This document shows positions 50,781 through 59,147 of a stretch of 64,000 bases of DNA, one piece after another (the first letter of the stretch is position 1; the number at the start of each line of letters is the position of its first letter). A program made the translations under genes and the position numbers. The stretch is from NCBI GenBank assembly GCA_026162565.1, contig JAOEIQ010000004.1:37561-101560 (forward strand), written 5' to 3'. The DNA comes from Flavobacteriaceae bacterium NBU2973 (GTDB lineage: Bacteria > Bacteroidota > Bacteroidia > Flavobacteriales > Flavobacteriaceae). The notes below the pieces were generated by a model. It was not told the DNA's origin. It ran no database searches and saw only the letters and a program-made list of their open reading frames with translations.

Positions 50781-50788
50781 TATCTTTG
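50781..50788 (+). promoter_or_regulatory. -7 box upstream of the M23 peptidase operon
   Basis: TATCTTTG is a perfect TAnnTTTG, 68 bases before the ATG. A partial GCTATTAAAA word follows at a longer spacing (7 bases). Confidence 0.45.
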
Positions 50789-50855
50789 GTCGTTTGCTAT
50801 TAAAATTCTCGATTTACCAGAATTTAACAACTGCAAAAATAGCATAATTTAGATA

Positions 50856-51827
50856 ATGAGTAAGGTAAAATACTATTATGATTCTGAAACGCTCTCCTAC
50901 AGAAAAATTGAGCGTAAAAAGCGTACCACAATTAAATATGCTTTAGGTTTTTTATTAGCATCAGCCTTATTTGGATTTTTATTTGTTTTCATAGCTAGTC
51001 AATACATTGAGTCTCCAAAAGAAAAAGCACTAAAACGTGAACTTGAAAATGCACAATTGCAATTTGAGTTGCTTAACAAAAAAATGAATCAAGCTCAAGA
51101 AGTATTAGCAAATGTAGAAGAGCGAGACAATGCTATTTACAGAATCTATTTTGGTGCCAACCCAATTCCTGAAGAACAGCGAAAAGCTGGATTTGGAGGC
51201 ATAAACCGTTATAAAAATTTAGAAGGTTATGACAATTCTAAATTAATAATTGAAACTAATAAGCGAATGGACATTCTGCAAAAACAGATAGTAGTTCAGT
51301 CAAAATCGCTTGATGAAATTGCTAAACTTGCCGAAGAAAAAGAAAAATTTCTGGCAACAATTCCTGCTATTCAACCTGTAAATAACGATCAATTAACAAG
51401 AATGGCTTCTGGTTATGGTTATAGAACTGACCCTTTCACCAAAGTTCGTAAGTTTCATTATGGCATGGATTTTACTGCTCCAAGAGGGACACCTGTTTAT
51501 GCCTCTGGAGATGGTGTTGTAACACGTGCTGATGCTAGTGCTACTGGATATGGTAAGCATATTCGTATCGATCATGGATTTGGTTATGTAAGCTTGTATG
51601 CTCACTTGTATAAATACAATGTTCGAAAAAATCAAAAAGTAAAGCGTGGTGATTTAATTGGTTTTGTTGGTAGTACTGGACGTTCTGAAGCACCTCATTT
51701 ACATTATGAAATATTTAAAGATGGAGAACGTATAAACCCAATTAATTTTTATTATGGAAATCTATCCTCAAAAGAATTTAATGATCTTTTAGCTAAAGCA
51801 TCATTAGAAAACCAATCACTCGATTAA
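50856..51827 (+). CDS. M23-family peptidoglycan endopeptidase, membrane-anchored
   Basis: 323 residues: an N-terminal membrane helix (~27-47, YALGFLLASALFGFLFVFIAS), a coiled coil (~55-95), then the LytM/M23 domain (~185-300) with zinc ligands in FHYGMDFTAPRG and APHLHYEIF plus LYAHLYKYNVRKNQKVKRGDLIGFVGSTG. It hydrolyses peptide cross-links or activates amidases. It leads the run with the MerR gene (1-base overlap), lemA and two TPM genes. Confidence 0.94.
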   Translation: MSKVKYYYDSETLSYRKIERKKRTTIKYALGFLLASALFGFLFVFIASQYIESPKEKALKRELENAQLQFELLNKKMNQAQEVLANVEERDNAIYRIYFGANPIPEEQRKAGFGGINRYKNLEGYDNSKLIIETNKRMDILQKQIVVQSKSLDEIAKLAEEKEKFLATIPAIQPVNNDQLTRMASGYGYRTDPFTKVRKFHYGMDFTAPRGTPVYASGDGVVTRADASATGYGKHIRIDHGFGYVSLYAHLYKYNVRKNQKVKRGDLIGFVGSTGRSEAPHLHYEIFKDGERINPINFYYGNLSSKEFNDLLAKASLENQSLD

Positions 51828-52156
51828 TGCATTTAGATTTACCAGAAAAACGATATTATGGTATTGGCGAAGTAGCCAAAGCTTTTGGAGTAAACACTTC
51901 TCTAATTCGTTTTTGGGAAAAAGAATTTGATGTATTAAAGCCTAAAAAAAATGCTAAAGGCAATAGAAAGTTTACACCTGAAGATTTAAAAAACCTGAAA
52001 CTCATTTATTATTTAGTGAAAGAGAGAGGTTTCACTCTGGATGGTGCAAAAACGCACTTGAAAGAGGATAAACAAAAAACACTTTCTAACTTCGAAATTA
52101 TTACTAAATTAGAAAGTGTTAAAAACCAACTCATTAAAATAAAACATCAACTTTAA
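51827..52156 (+). CDS. MerR-family transcriptional regulator
   Basis: 109 residues with the MerR winged helix (YYGIGEVAKAFGVNTSLIRFWEKEFDVLKPKKNAKGNRKFTPEDL, ~10-60) and a short coiled-coil end, without a ligand-binding C-terminal domain. Its ATG overlaps the TAA of the M23 gene (TAATG), indicating coupled translation. The short form is typical for this operon in Bacteroidota. The target is unknown. Confidence 0.93.
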   Translation: MHLDLPEKRYYGIGEVAKAFGVNTSLIRFWEKEFDVLKPKKNAKGNRKFTPEDLKNLKLIYYLVKERGFTLDGAKTHLKEDKQKTLSNFEIITKLESVKNQLIKIKHQL

Positions 52157-52167
52157 AATTTACCAAA

Positions 52168-52755
52168 ATGAAAAAATGGTTAATTCCAATTGTTCTCATA
52201 ATATTAATTGCTTTATGGGGAATGAATGTAAATAATACTGTCATAGGATTAGAAGAAGGAACAAAAGAAGCATGGGCAGACGTTGAGAGTAGCTATCAAA
52301 GAAGAAACGATTTAATCGGCAACCTTGTTAAAACTGTACAAGGTGCCGCTGATTTTGAACGAGGAACACTAAAAGATGTTATCGAAGCTCGTGCTAAAGC
52401 AACAAAAACAACTATTGATCCCTCTAATATTACACCTGAACAACTTGAAGCTTTTAACCAAGCTCAAAGTGGATTAAGTAGTGCCTTATCTAGGTTATTA
52501 GTTACAGTTGAGCGTTATCCTGACTTAAAAGCAAACAAAAACTTTTTAGAATTACAAACTCAATTAGAAGGAACAGAAAATAGAATTAATGTGGCAAGAG
52601 ACCGTTTTAATGATACTGTAAGACCTTACAACGAATATGTAAGAGAAATGCCAAGAAAATTCATTGCAAGTTTAATGGGATTCAAAGAAATGGGATATTA
52701 CCAAGCTGAAGCCGGAAGTGAAAAAGCTCCAGATGTCGATTTTGAATTCAATTAA
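52168..52755 (+). CDS. lemA: LemA family protein
   Basis: 195 residues: an N-terminal membrane helix (WLIPIVLIILIALWGMN) and a long helical domain with the LemA core EEGTKEAWADVESSYQRRNDLIGNLVKTVQGAADFERGTL and NRINVARDRFNDTVRPYNEYVREMPRKF. The family is of unknown function; membrane-anchored with a helical bundle outside. It is followed at 2 bases by the first TPM-domain gene. Confidence 0.95.
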   Translation: MKKWLIPIVLIILIALWGMNVNNTVIGLEEGTKEAWADVESSYQRRNDLIGNLVKTVQGAADFERGTLKDVIEARAKATKTTIDPSNITPEQLEAFNQAQSGLSSALSRLLVTVERYPDLKANKNFLELQTQLEGTENRINVARDRFNDTVRPYNEYVREMPRKFIASLMGFKEMGYYQAEAGSEKAPDVDFEFN

Positions 52756-52757
52756 AA

Positions 52758-53204
52758 ATGTCTCAAAACACGATTGAAGAATTTTTAACTGCTCAAGAAG
52801 AACAGGATGTTATAAATGCTATTCGTTTAGCTGAACAGCATACTTCTGGAGAAATCCGTGTACACATAGAAAACACTTGTAATGGCAATGCTGAAAAGCG
52901 TGCATTAGAAGTGTTTTCTATTTTAAAAATGCATAATACTGAACAACATAATGCTGTATTGTTTTATGTTGCTGTTGGTTCTAAATCTTTTGCCATTTAT
53001 GGTGATAAGGGAATAGCAAAAAAAGTACCTCATGATTTTTGGGATAGCACCAAACACATTCTTGAAACCCATTTTAAAAGTCAACATTTTAAAGACGGTT
53101 TAGTTGCCGGAATCACAAAAGCTGGTGAGCAATTAAAAAAACACTTCCCTTGGTCGTCTAGCGACACCAATGAGTTACCTAATAGTATTTCTAAAGGAGA
53201 ATGA
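52758..53204 (+). CDS. TPM-domain (YgcG/TLP18.3) protein, soluble
   Basis: 148 residues: one TPM domain (VINAIRLAEQHTSGEIRVHIENTC ... AVLFYVAVGSKSFAIYGDKGIAKKVPHDFWD ... DGLVAGITKAGEQL) without a signal peptide. TPM domains occur in photosystem repair and membrane-associated proteins; the role here is unknown. It ends 4 bases into the next gene, a second, exported TPM protein, so the two are translationally coupled. Confidence 0.88.
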   Translation: MSQNTIEEFLTAQEEQDVINAIRLAEQHTSGEIRVHIENTCNGNAEKRALEVFSILKMHNTEQHNAVLFYVAVGSKSFAIYGDKGIAKKVPHDFWDSTKHILETHFKSQHFKDGLVAGITKAGEQLKKHFPWSSSDTNELPNSISKGE

Positions 53205-54025
53205 TTAAACTACTAAAACATAGTATTCTTCTGTTAAGTATTGTTTACTTTCAGTCTGCAATTGCACAATTTACCATTCCTGAAACTCCAGAATTTCAAA
53301 CTAGTGTTTATGATTATATTGGTTTATTATCTGCTTCAGAAAAAAATGCGCTTGAACAAAAGCTTATAAAATACTCTGACACAACCTCAACACAAATTGT
53401 AGTAGCGACAATGAGTTCTACCAAAGGAGAAAACATATTGTATTTAGGAGCACAATGGGCTCAAAAATGGGGAATTGGTCAAGAAAAAGAAGACAATGGT
53501 ATTTTTATTTTACTGGCTAAAGATGATCGAAAAATTGCTATTAATACTGGTCAAGGTGTTGAGCATTTATTAACCGATGCTATGTCTCGACGTATAATCG
53601 AACGTGATATAATTCCGTATTTTAAACGTAACGATTATCCTGGTGGATTAAATAAAGGTGTTGATGCTATTTTTGAGGTCATGACAGGCGAATATCAAGG
53701 TACTCGACAAAGCAACGAAAGACCTTTTCCTATTGGTGTTTTTATATTCTTATTGTTCTTTTTTATTATTTTTTTAATTGCTATTTCTAAAAATAGACGT
53801 AATGGAGGTGGAAATGGTAGAAACTATCGTGATAACTCTTCTGGAAGAGACATTTTAGAAGCCATTATTTTAAGTAACTCTGGTCGTGGTGGTTATAGGC
53901 GTAGCTCTGGAGGCTTCGGTGGATTTGGAGGCTCATCATCTGGAGGTGGATTTAGCTCTGGAGGTTTTGGTGGTGGCTTTGGAGGCGGAAGCTTTGGTGG
54001 TGGCGGTGCTTCTGGTGGTTGGTAA
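53201..54025 (+). CDS. TPM-domain membrane protein with glycine-rich tail
   Basis: 274 residues: signal peptide (1-22), TPM domain (~25-165, VYDYIGLLSASEKNALEQKLIKYSDTTSTQIVVATMSST ... NDNGIFILLAKDDRKIAINTGQGVEHLLTDAMSRRII), a membrane helix (~177-197, FPIGVFIFLLFFFIIFLIAI), then an Arg-rich and finally a Gly/Ser/Phe-rich tail (GGFGGFGGSSSGGGFSSGG). It is the end of the M23-MerR-LemA-TPM-TPM operon. It directly abuts the convergent OmpA-like gene with no gap. Confidence 0.93.
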   Translation: MIKLLKHSILLLSIVYFQSAIAQFTIPETPEFQTSVYDYIGLLSASEKNALEQKLIKYSDTTSTQIVVATMSSTKGENILYLGAQWAQKWGIGQEKEDNGIFILLAKDDRKIAINTGQGVEHLLTDAMSRRIIERDIIPYFKRNDYPGGLNKGVDAIFEVMTGEYQGTRQSNERPFPIGVFIFLLFFFIIFLIAISKNRRNGGGNGRNYRDNSSGRDILEAIILSNSGRGGYRRSSGGFGGFGGSSSGGGFSSGGFGGGFGGGSFGGGGASGGW

Positions 54026-54613
54026 CTAGTTATTAATACTGTCTGTCTTTTTTAAGCAATACATATTATATTCAGGCATATAAACCCATTTACCAGCTTT
54101 AACATTTGTTGTGTTAATTACACGAAATTCAATTCTTGTATTTTCAGCAAAGTAACCACTAGTACCTTCAGTAAATTTATTTCGTTTTAAAGGCTCTGAA
54201 TTTCCTTTAGCATTTAAATAAATATATTTAGGATCTACTCCGCTTTCAACTAAAAAATTACCAACTAAAATTCCTCGTTGTTCAGAAAGTTTCGTATTGA
54301 TAGAATCGGGAAATTTTGAATGATAATGACTTGAAATTTGAAATGAATATTTTTTCTTGATAACTTTCTTCATGTCCTTTAAAATAGCCTTTTTATCACT
54401 TTCTAAAAGCGCATCTCCAGATTTATTAAAAGCTATTGGTAATTCATTAAATGAAACAAAATCACAATCAACTTGTTTCCAATCTCCAAACTCTTTTATT
54501 TCGGAATAACATTTTACATAGCATCTACCTGGTTGTGGATTTGGTGGTAAGTCTACTTGCGAAAACAATAAACTACAAGTAAAGAACAATGTTAGGCTTA
54601 AAAAGAATCTCAT
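54026..54613 (-). CDS. OmpA-family C-terminal domain protein
   Basis: 195 residues, signal peptide (1-19). The OmpA/MotB-like fold follows (~60-165): LESDKKAILKDMKKVIKKKYSFQISSHYHSK, LSEQRGILVGNFLVESGVDPKYIYLNAKGNSEP, NTRIEFRVI. It probably binds peptidoglycan from the outer membrane. An unusual N-terminal PNPQPGRCYVKCYS and C-terminal YNMYCLKKT place cysteines at both ends. The stop codon (TAG) abuts the stop of the convergent TPM gene. Confidence 0.85.
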   Translation of the reverse strand: MRFFLSLTLFFTCSLLFSQVDLPPNPQPGRCYVKCYSEIKEFGDWKQVDCDFVSFNELPIAFNKSGDALLESDKKAILKDMKKVIKKKYSFQISSHYHSKFPDSINTKLSEQRGILVGNFLVESGVDPKYIYLNAKGNSEPLKRNKFTEGTSGYFAENTRIEFRVINTTNVKAGKWVYMPEYNMYCLKKTDSINN

Positions 54614-54630
54614 ACTACAAGTATAAGAAA

Positions 54631-55935
54631 TTATTTCTTCCTCATATACACAGAAACTGGTACACCATGAAAATTAAAATGTTCACGCAACTTATTCTCA
54701 AGAAAACGCTTATATGGTTCCCTCACATATTGCGGTAAATTACAGAAAAATGCGAATTGCGGTTGAGGTGTTGGCAGCTGTGTAATAAACTTAATCTTAA
54801 CGTATTTACCTTTATAAGCTGGAGGTGGATTATTTTCAATTATTGGCAACAGCGCTTCGTTAAGCTGACTTGTTTTAATCTTTTTACTTCTATTTTGGTA
54901 AACCTCAACTGCTGTTTCAATTGCTTTAAAAATTCGTTGTTTGTTAAGCACAGAAATAAATACAATTGGTACATCTGTAAAAGGTTCCATTTCTCTTCTA
55001 ATATGCGCTTCAAACTCCTTCATAGTTTTGTTGTCTTTTTCAACTAAATCCCATTTGTTTACTAATACGACAATACCTTTTCGATTTCTCTCTGCTAACC
55101 AAAATATATTTTGAACTTGTCCGTCAAACCCTCTAGTAGCATCTAGAACCAATAAACACACATCTGCATGTTCTATAGCTCTAACGCTTCGCATTACTGA
55201 ATAGAATTCTAAATCTTCTTTTACTTTAGATTTACGACGAATTCCAGCAGTATCCACTAAATTAAATTCAAAACCAAAACGATTATATTTTGTATCAATC
55301 GAATCTCTTGTCGTACCAGCAATATCTGTAACTATATAACGATCTTCACCAATAAGCGCATTGATAAAAGAAGATTTCCCTGCATTTGGACGACCAACTA
55401 CAGCAAAACGAGGTAAGTCCTCTTCAACAACTTCTTCCTTTTCCGGAAGTGCTTCTACTAATGCGTCTAATAAATCTCCTGTTCCACTTCCGTTAATACT
55501 CGCAATAGTATAATAGTTACCTAAACCTAAAGAGTAAAACTCTACAGCGTCTTCAGCACGCTTATTATTATCTACTTTATTAACTGCTAAAAAAACTGGC
55601 TTATTTACTTTACGCAATAAATTTGCAACATCTTCATCCATTCCTGTAACACCTGACTCTACGTCAACCATAAAAATTATAGCATCTGCTTCATCTATAG
55701 CTAGTTCAACTTGCTTATCAATTTCTGCTTCAAAAATATCATCACTACCAACAACATAACCTCCAGTATCGATTAAAGAAAACTCTTTACCATTCCAATC
55801 GCTTTTACCATAATGGCGATCTCTTGTAACACCACTTACTGCATCAACAATTGCTTCTCTTCGTTTAATTAAACGATTAAAAAATGTTGATTTACCGACG
55901 TTAGGCCTTCCTACAATAGCTACTATGTTGTTCAT
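54631..55935 (-). CDS. der: Ribosome assembly GTPase Der (EngA)
   Basis: 434 residues with two tandem GTPase domains: [12 protein letters not shown] / DTGGY / NKVD in the first, [12 protein letters not shown] / DTAGIRRKS / NKWD in the second. The C-terminal KH-like domain (~345-434, [25 protein letters not shown]) completes it. Der is an essential factor of 50S maturation. The length is normal. The gap to the convergent OmpA-like gene is 17 bases. Confidence 0.98.
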   Translation of the reverse strand: MNNIVAIVGRPNVGKSTFFNRLIKRREAIVDAVSGVTRDRHYGKSDWNGKEFSLIDTGGYVVGSDDIFEAEIDKQVELAIDEADAIIFMVDVESGVTGMDEDVANLLRKVNKPVFLAVNKVDNNKRAEDAVEFYSLGLGNYYTIASINGSGTGDLLDALVEALPEKEEVVEEDLPRFAVVGRPNAGKSSFINALIGEDRYIVTDIAGTTRDSIDTKYNRFGFEFNLVDTAGIRRKSKVKEDLEFYSVMRSVRAIEHADVCLLVLDATRGFDGQVQNIFWLAERNRKGIVVLVNKWDLVEKDNKTMKEFEAHIRREMEPFTDVPIVFISVLNKQRIFKAIETAVEVYQNRSKKIKTSQLNEALLPIIENNPPPAYKGKYVKIKFITQLPTPQPQFAFFCNLPQYVREPYKRFLENKLREHFNFHGVPVSVYMRKK

Positions 55936-56149
55936 TTTTAAAAAAAATTTGCTGCAAAGATAATGATATGACTCTGATTTCGTTATATATTAGTGTATTA
56001 TAAATAAGATATGAAAGCCCATAATCCAGAAATAAATTAGGGATAAGTTGGGAACATGTCCGTCGGCAGTCAGGTTTGGTAAACAATGATGACTTTCAGC
56101 TGAAATAATTAACTAACTGAACCATACATTCTTTTAATAATTTAAATAG
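55936..56149. other. Divergent intergenic region der / SIMPL gene
   Basis: No gene is seen. It contains a locally GC-richer stretch with TGTCCGTCGGCAGTCAGG (56057-56074), which resembles degenerate palindromic intergenic repeats, and a perfect 12-base palindrome TTTCAGCTGAAA (56094-56105). Promoters for both genes should be here; none stands out. Confidence 0.4.
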
Positions 56150-56881
56150 ATGAAAAATAATATTACAGCTTTAATCTTTGCTCTAGCTATTATAATAGCT
56201 GCTTATTTACTTGGTAACGCTTATATGAATAGAACTAGTGAGGAAGGAACTATTTCTGTTACAGGTTTAGGGAAAGCAGATTTCACCTCTGATCTTATTG
56301 TTTGGGAAGGTTCTTTTTCTAAAGAAAGTTTCGATCTACAAAAGGCTTATAGTGATCTTGAAAAAGACAAAGAGGTAATTTCGGGTTATTTACTGTCTAA
56401 AGGAATCTCTGGAGACGAATTAGTATTTAATGCTGTTAACAGTCGAAAAAATACGCGAGGCAAGTACAATCCGCAAGGTCAATATACAGGTGAAGAATTT
56501 TTAGGTTATATATTAACGCAATCTTTACAAATTGACTCTAAAGATGTAGAAAAGGTTGAGAAAATCTCTAGAGAAATCACTGAATTATTAAATAAAGGCA
56601 TTCAATTTTACTCACAACCTCCAAGATATTATTACACTAAATTAGCTGATTTAAAAATTGAAATGATTTCTAAAGCTACAGAGGATGCTCGTATTAGAGC
56701 AGAACAAATTGCAAAAAATTCTGGAGGTGATTTAGGCGAGTTGATTTCAGCTAAAATGGGTATTTTTCAAATTACTGGGCAAAATAGTAATGAAAATTAT
56801 TCTTGGGGAGGAACCTACAATACATCATCTAAAGAAAAAACTGCGTCTATTACTATGAAATTAAACTATAAAAGTAATTAG
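56150..56881 (+). CDS. SIMPL-domain (DUF541) exported protein
   Basis: 243 residues: an N-terminal membrane helix or signal anchor (ITALIFALAIIIAAYLLGNAY) and a SIMPL domain (EEGTISVTGLGKADFTSDLIVWEGSFSKESFDLQKAYSDLEKDKEVISGYL ... DARIRAEQIAKNSGGDLGELISAKMGIFQIT ... TASITMKLNYK). Family members are periplasmic and linked to stress responses, with no fixed biochemical role. It converges with era, overlapping by 4 bases. Confidence 0.92.
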   Translation: MKNNITALIFALAIIIAAYLLGNAYMNRTSEEGTISVTGLGKADFTSDLIVWEGSFSKESFDLQKAYSDLEKDKEVISGYLLSKGISGDELVFNAVNSRKNTRGKYNPQGQYTGEEFLGYILTQSLQIDSKDVEKVEKISREITELLNKGIQFYSQPPRYYYTKLADLKIEMISKATEDARIRAEQIAKNSGGDLGELISAKMGIFQITGQNSNENYSWGGTYNTSSKEKTASITMKLNYKSN

Positions 56882-57759
56882 TTTTGGTTATAACCAAATC
56901 TTTTTAATTGCCTTTGATCACTTCTCCAGTTTTTATTTACTTTCACATATAGCTCTAAATGTATTTGTTTACCAAAGAACTTTTCTAAATCTTTTCTAGC
57001 TTCAATACCTACACGCTTTATAGCTTCACCTTTATGTCCAATTATAATACCTTTTTGAGTATTACGTTCTACCATAATAACTGATCGCATTCTTATAATA
57101 GTTTCCTCCTCAAAAAATTCTTCTGTTTCAACCTCTACAGCGTATGGAATTTCCTTCTTATAATGCAGTAAGATTTTTTCACGTATAGTTTCGTTTACAA
57201 AAAAGCGTTCAGGCTTATCAGTTAATTGATCTTTTGGATAAAAAGGTGGCGATTCTGGTAATAATTCTATAATTCGATTAAAGACTTCTTCAACATTAAA
57301 CCCTTCTAAAGCCGAAATTGGAAACAGCTCTGCATTTGGTACTTTTTCTTGCCAAAGTTGCACGTGTTCTTCTAACTGTGTCTGATCTGATCTATCAATT
57401 TTATTCAATAATAGCAGCACTGGAATTTTAGAACTGGTGATTTTTTTAAAAAACGTTTCATCTTTTAATTCCTTTTCACCAATCTCAACCATATAAACAA
57501 GCACATCTGCATCTTCAAAGGCAGACTTTACAAAATCCATCATTGAGCTCTGTAATTCGTATGCTGGTTTTATGATTCCTGGAGTATCAGATAATACGAC
57601 TTGAAAATCATCACCATTAACAATACCAAGTATTCTATGTCTTGTTGTTTGAGCTTTAGAGGTAATAATGGATAGTTTTTCTCCTATAAACGCATTCATA
57701 AGGGTAGACTTACCAACATTTGGATTACCTATAATATTAACAAAACCTGCTTTGTGCAT
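56878..57759 (-). CDS. era: GTPase Era
   Basis: 293 residues: a GTPase domain (GNPNVGKSTLMNAF, SDTPGI, NKID) and a C-terminal KH type II RNA-binding domain (~200-293, GIIIGHKGEAIKRVGIEARKDLEKFFGKQIHLELYVKVNKNWR). Era binds the 3' end of 16S rRNA in 30S maturation. It sits with der 1 kb away and a SpoU methyltransferase upstream (22-base gap), a small ribosome-biogenesis neighbourhood. Confidence 0.98.
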   Translation of the reverse strand: MHKAGFVNIIGNPNVGKSTLMNAFIGEKLSIITSKAQTTRHRILGIVNGDDFQVVLSDTPGIIKPAYELQSSMMDFVKSAFEDADVLVYMVEIGEKELKDETFFKKITSSKIPVLLLLNKIDRSDQTQLEEHVQLWQEKVPNAELFPISALEGFNVEEVFNRIIELLPESPPFYPKDQLTDKPERFFVNETIREKILLHYKKEIPYAVEVETEEFFEEETIIRMRSVIMVERNTQKGIIIGHKGEAIKRVGIEARKDLEKFFGKQIHLELYVKVNKNWRSDQRQLKRFGYNQN

Positions 57760-57781
57760 AAAACAATTTTAGATTGCAAAG

Positions 57782-58240
57782 TTACGACCTTGGTTTGTTT
57801 ATTCCTCTATCATACATCACAATACTTCCAGCTACAGATACATTTAAACTTAATTCTGATTTAAATTTGATTAGATGATGAGATTTTTCAATAGCTTTTT
57901 TAGACAATCCATGATCTTCGGCTCCCAATAAATACACGCATCGTCTAGGATGACTAAACGTTTCTAAATCCACTGCATTATCTGCTAGCTCTACTCCAAC
58001 TAACATAGCGCCTTTTGGTAAATGCTCATAAAAATCTTCGAATGTATTATAATGAAAATAAGGCATTGCCTTTACAGCATTATGTGTATCACAAGCTTGT
58101 TTTGCATAGCGATTACCAATAGTGAAAATAAAACTTGCTCCAAGATTTTGAGCAGATCGCCAAAGGACACCTAAATTTTCTGGTGTTTTACCATTTTGTA
58201 TACCAATTCCAAAAAATTCGTTTTCAAAGTTATTTACCAT
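57782..58240 (-). CDS. SpoU-family (SPOUT) RNA 2'-O-methyltransferase
   Basis: 152 residues, the compact SPOUT domain. GIGIQNGKTPENLGVLWRSAQNLGASFIFTIG, the knot motifs YLLGAEDHGLSKKAI and LSLNVSVAGSIVMYDRG are typical for TrmH/TrmL-like enzymes. The substrate (a tRNA or rRNA position) cannot be read from the sequence. It precedes era on the same strand. Confidence 0.9.
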   Translation of the reverse strand: MVNNFENEFFGIGIQNGKTPENLGVLWRSAQNLGASFIFTIGNRYAKQACDTHNAVKAMPYFHYNTFEDFYEHLPKGAMLVGVELADNAVDLETFSHPRRCVYLLGAEDHGLSKKAIEKSHHLIKFKSELSLNVSVAGSIVMYDRGINKPRS

Positions 58241-58275
58241 AAGGTAAATGTATAAAAACTAATAAATTTTTATGG

Positions 58276-59064
58276 TTAGTGCACTACTACTTTTCTAGTA
58301 GTTTTTAAAAGATTAGTTGTAATATTGATTATGTAAACACCTTTACTAAAAGTATTAGTATTTATGTTTAATTGCTTATTTGAAGTATTTAAGTTTATGG
58401 CACTAATCTTTTTACCTAGACTATTATATATCTTCAAATCTTTCAAAATATCAGAATCTTTTAATTTTACTGATATTGAATTTAGATTCTTATTGTAAGC
58501 TAGTCGCACAGAATTAGCAGATTGTTCTTCAACAGATAGTACATCTTGCCACATACTCAATGGAAAGTCATTTCTAAAAGTTATAAAAAATCTGTTTAGG
58601 TAATCTCCAGAGTTCAAATCTTGGAAATAATTACCGTCATTTAATTTGGAGTAGGTATTATTTAAGGTATCATAAATAAATACACTTATATCTTGGTTGA
58701 AATTCTCTAATGAATTAAGATGAAAACTAACTTCTCCAGAATCTGACAGAAATGCACCTATTGGATAAAACTTATCTACACTGAACTCACCAACTCCTTG
58801 AATGATATATGACTGATCTTCAATTACCCAACCAAAATCATTTGGGAAGCTATCAAAACTAGCGGCATCGTAACCAAAATCAACTCCATCAGAAGCTGCA
58901 TTGTCTGGTGTAAATCCTAAAAGTAATTGCCTTACATAACCTGTTGGTGTAGATAGGTCTATTCTAACACGCTGAATATCATTCTGTGAAAACACAGATG
59001 TAAAACATACTAAGGTTACTATAACTAAATATAGATGTTTTTTAATCATGATTTGGGGTTTCAT
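58276..59064 (-). CDS. T9SS-exported protein equal to a stand-alone copy of the adhesin C-terminal module
   Basis: 262 residues with a signal peptide (from Met6, ending SVFSQ). The mature part aligns over its full length to the C-terminal ~240 residues of the giant adhesin upstream: RQLLLGFTPDNAASDGVDFGYDA versus RQLLLGFVENGEATDGVDYGYDA, then WVIEDQSYIIQGVGEF versus WIIEDDFYSIQGVGEF. The last ~75 residues form a T9SS type A sorting domain (LKDLKIYNSLGKKISAINLN ... FSKGVYIINITTNLLKTTRKVVVH). So the module can be exported without the repeat arm. It lies 83 bases after the giant gene, past a terminator. Confidence 0.88.
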   Translation of the reverse strand: MKPQIMIKKHLYLVIVTLVCFTSVFSQNDIQRVRIDLSTPTGYVRQLLLGFTPDNAASDGVDFGYDAASFDSFPNDFGWVIEDQSYIIQGVGEFSVDKFYPIGAFLSDSGEVSFHLNSLENFNQDISVFIYDTLNNTYSKLNDGNYFQDLNSGDYLNRFFITFRNDFPLSMWQDVLSVEEQSANSVRLAYNKNLNSISVKLKDSDILKDLKIYNSLGKKISAINLNTSNKQLNINTNTFSKGVYIINITTNLLKTTRKVVVH

Positions 59065-59073
59065 GACTTTATT

Positions 59074-59094
59074 AAAAAGCCTTAATTAAAGGCT
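59074..59094 (-). terminator. Terminator of the giant adhesin gene
   Basis: AGCCTT (59078-59083) / AAGGCT (59089-59094), 5-nt loop, followed in minus sense by five T. Confidence 0.7.
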
Positions 59095-59147
59095 AAATAT
59101 ATAAAAAAACATCTTTAAAGTGCAAATAAAATCGATAAAACGCACTA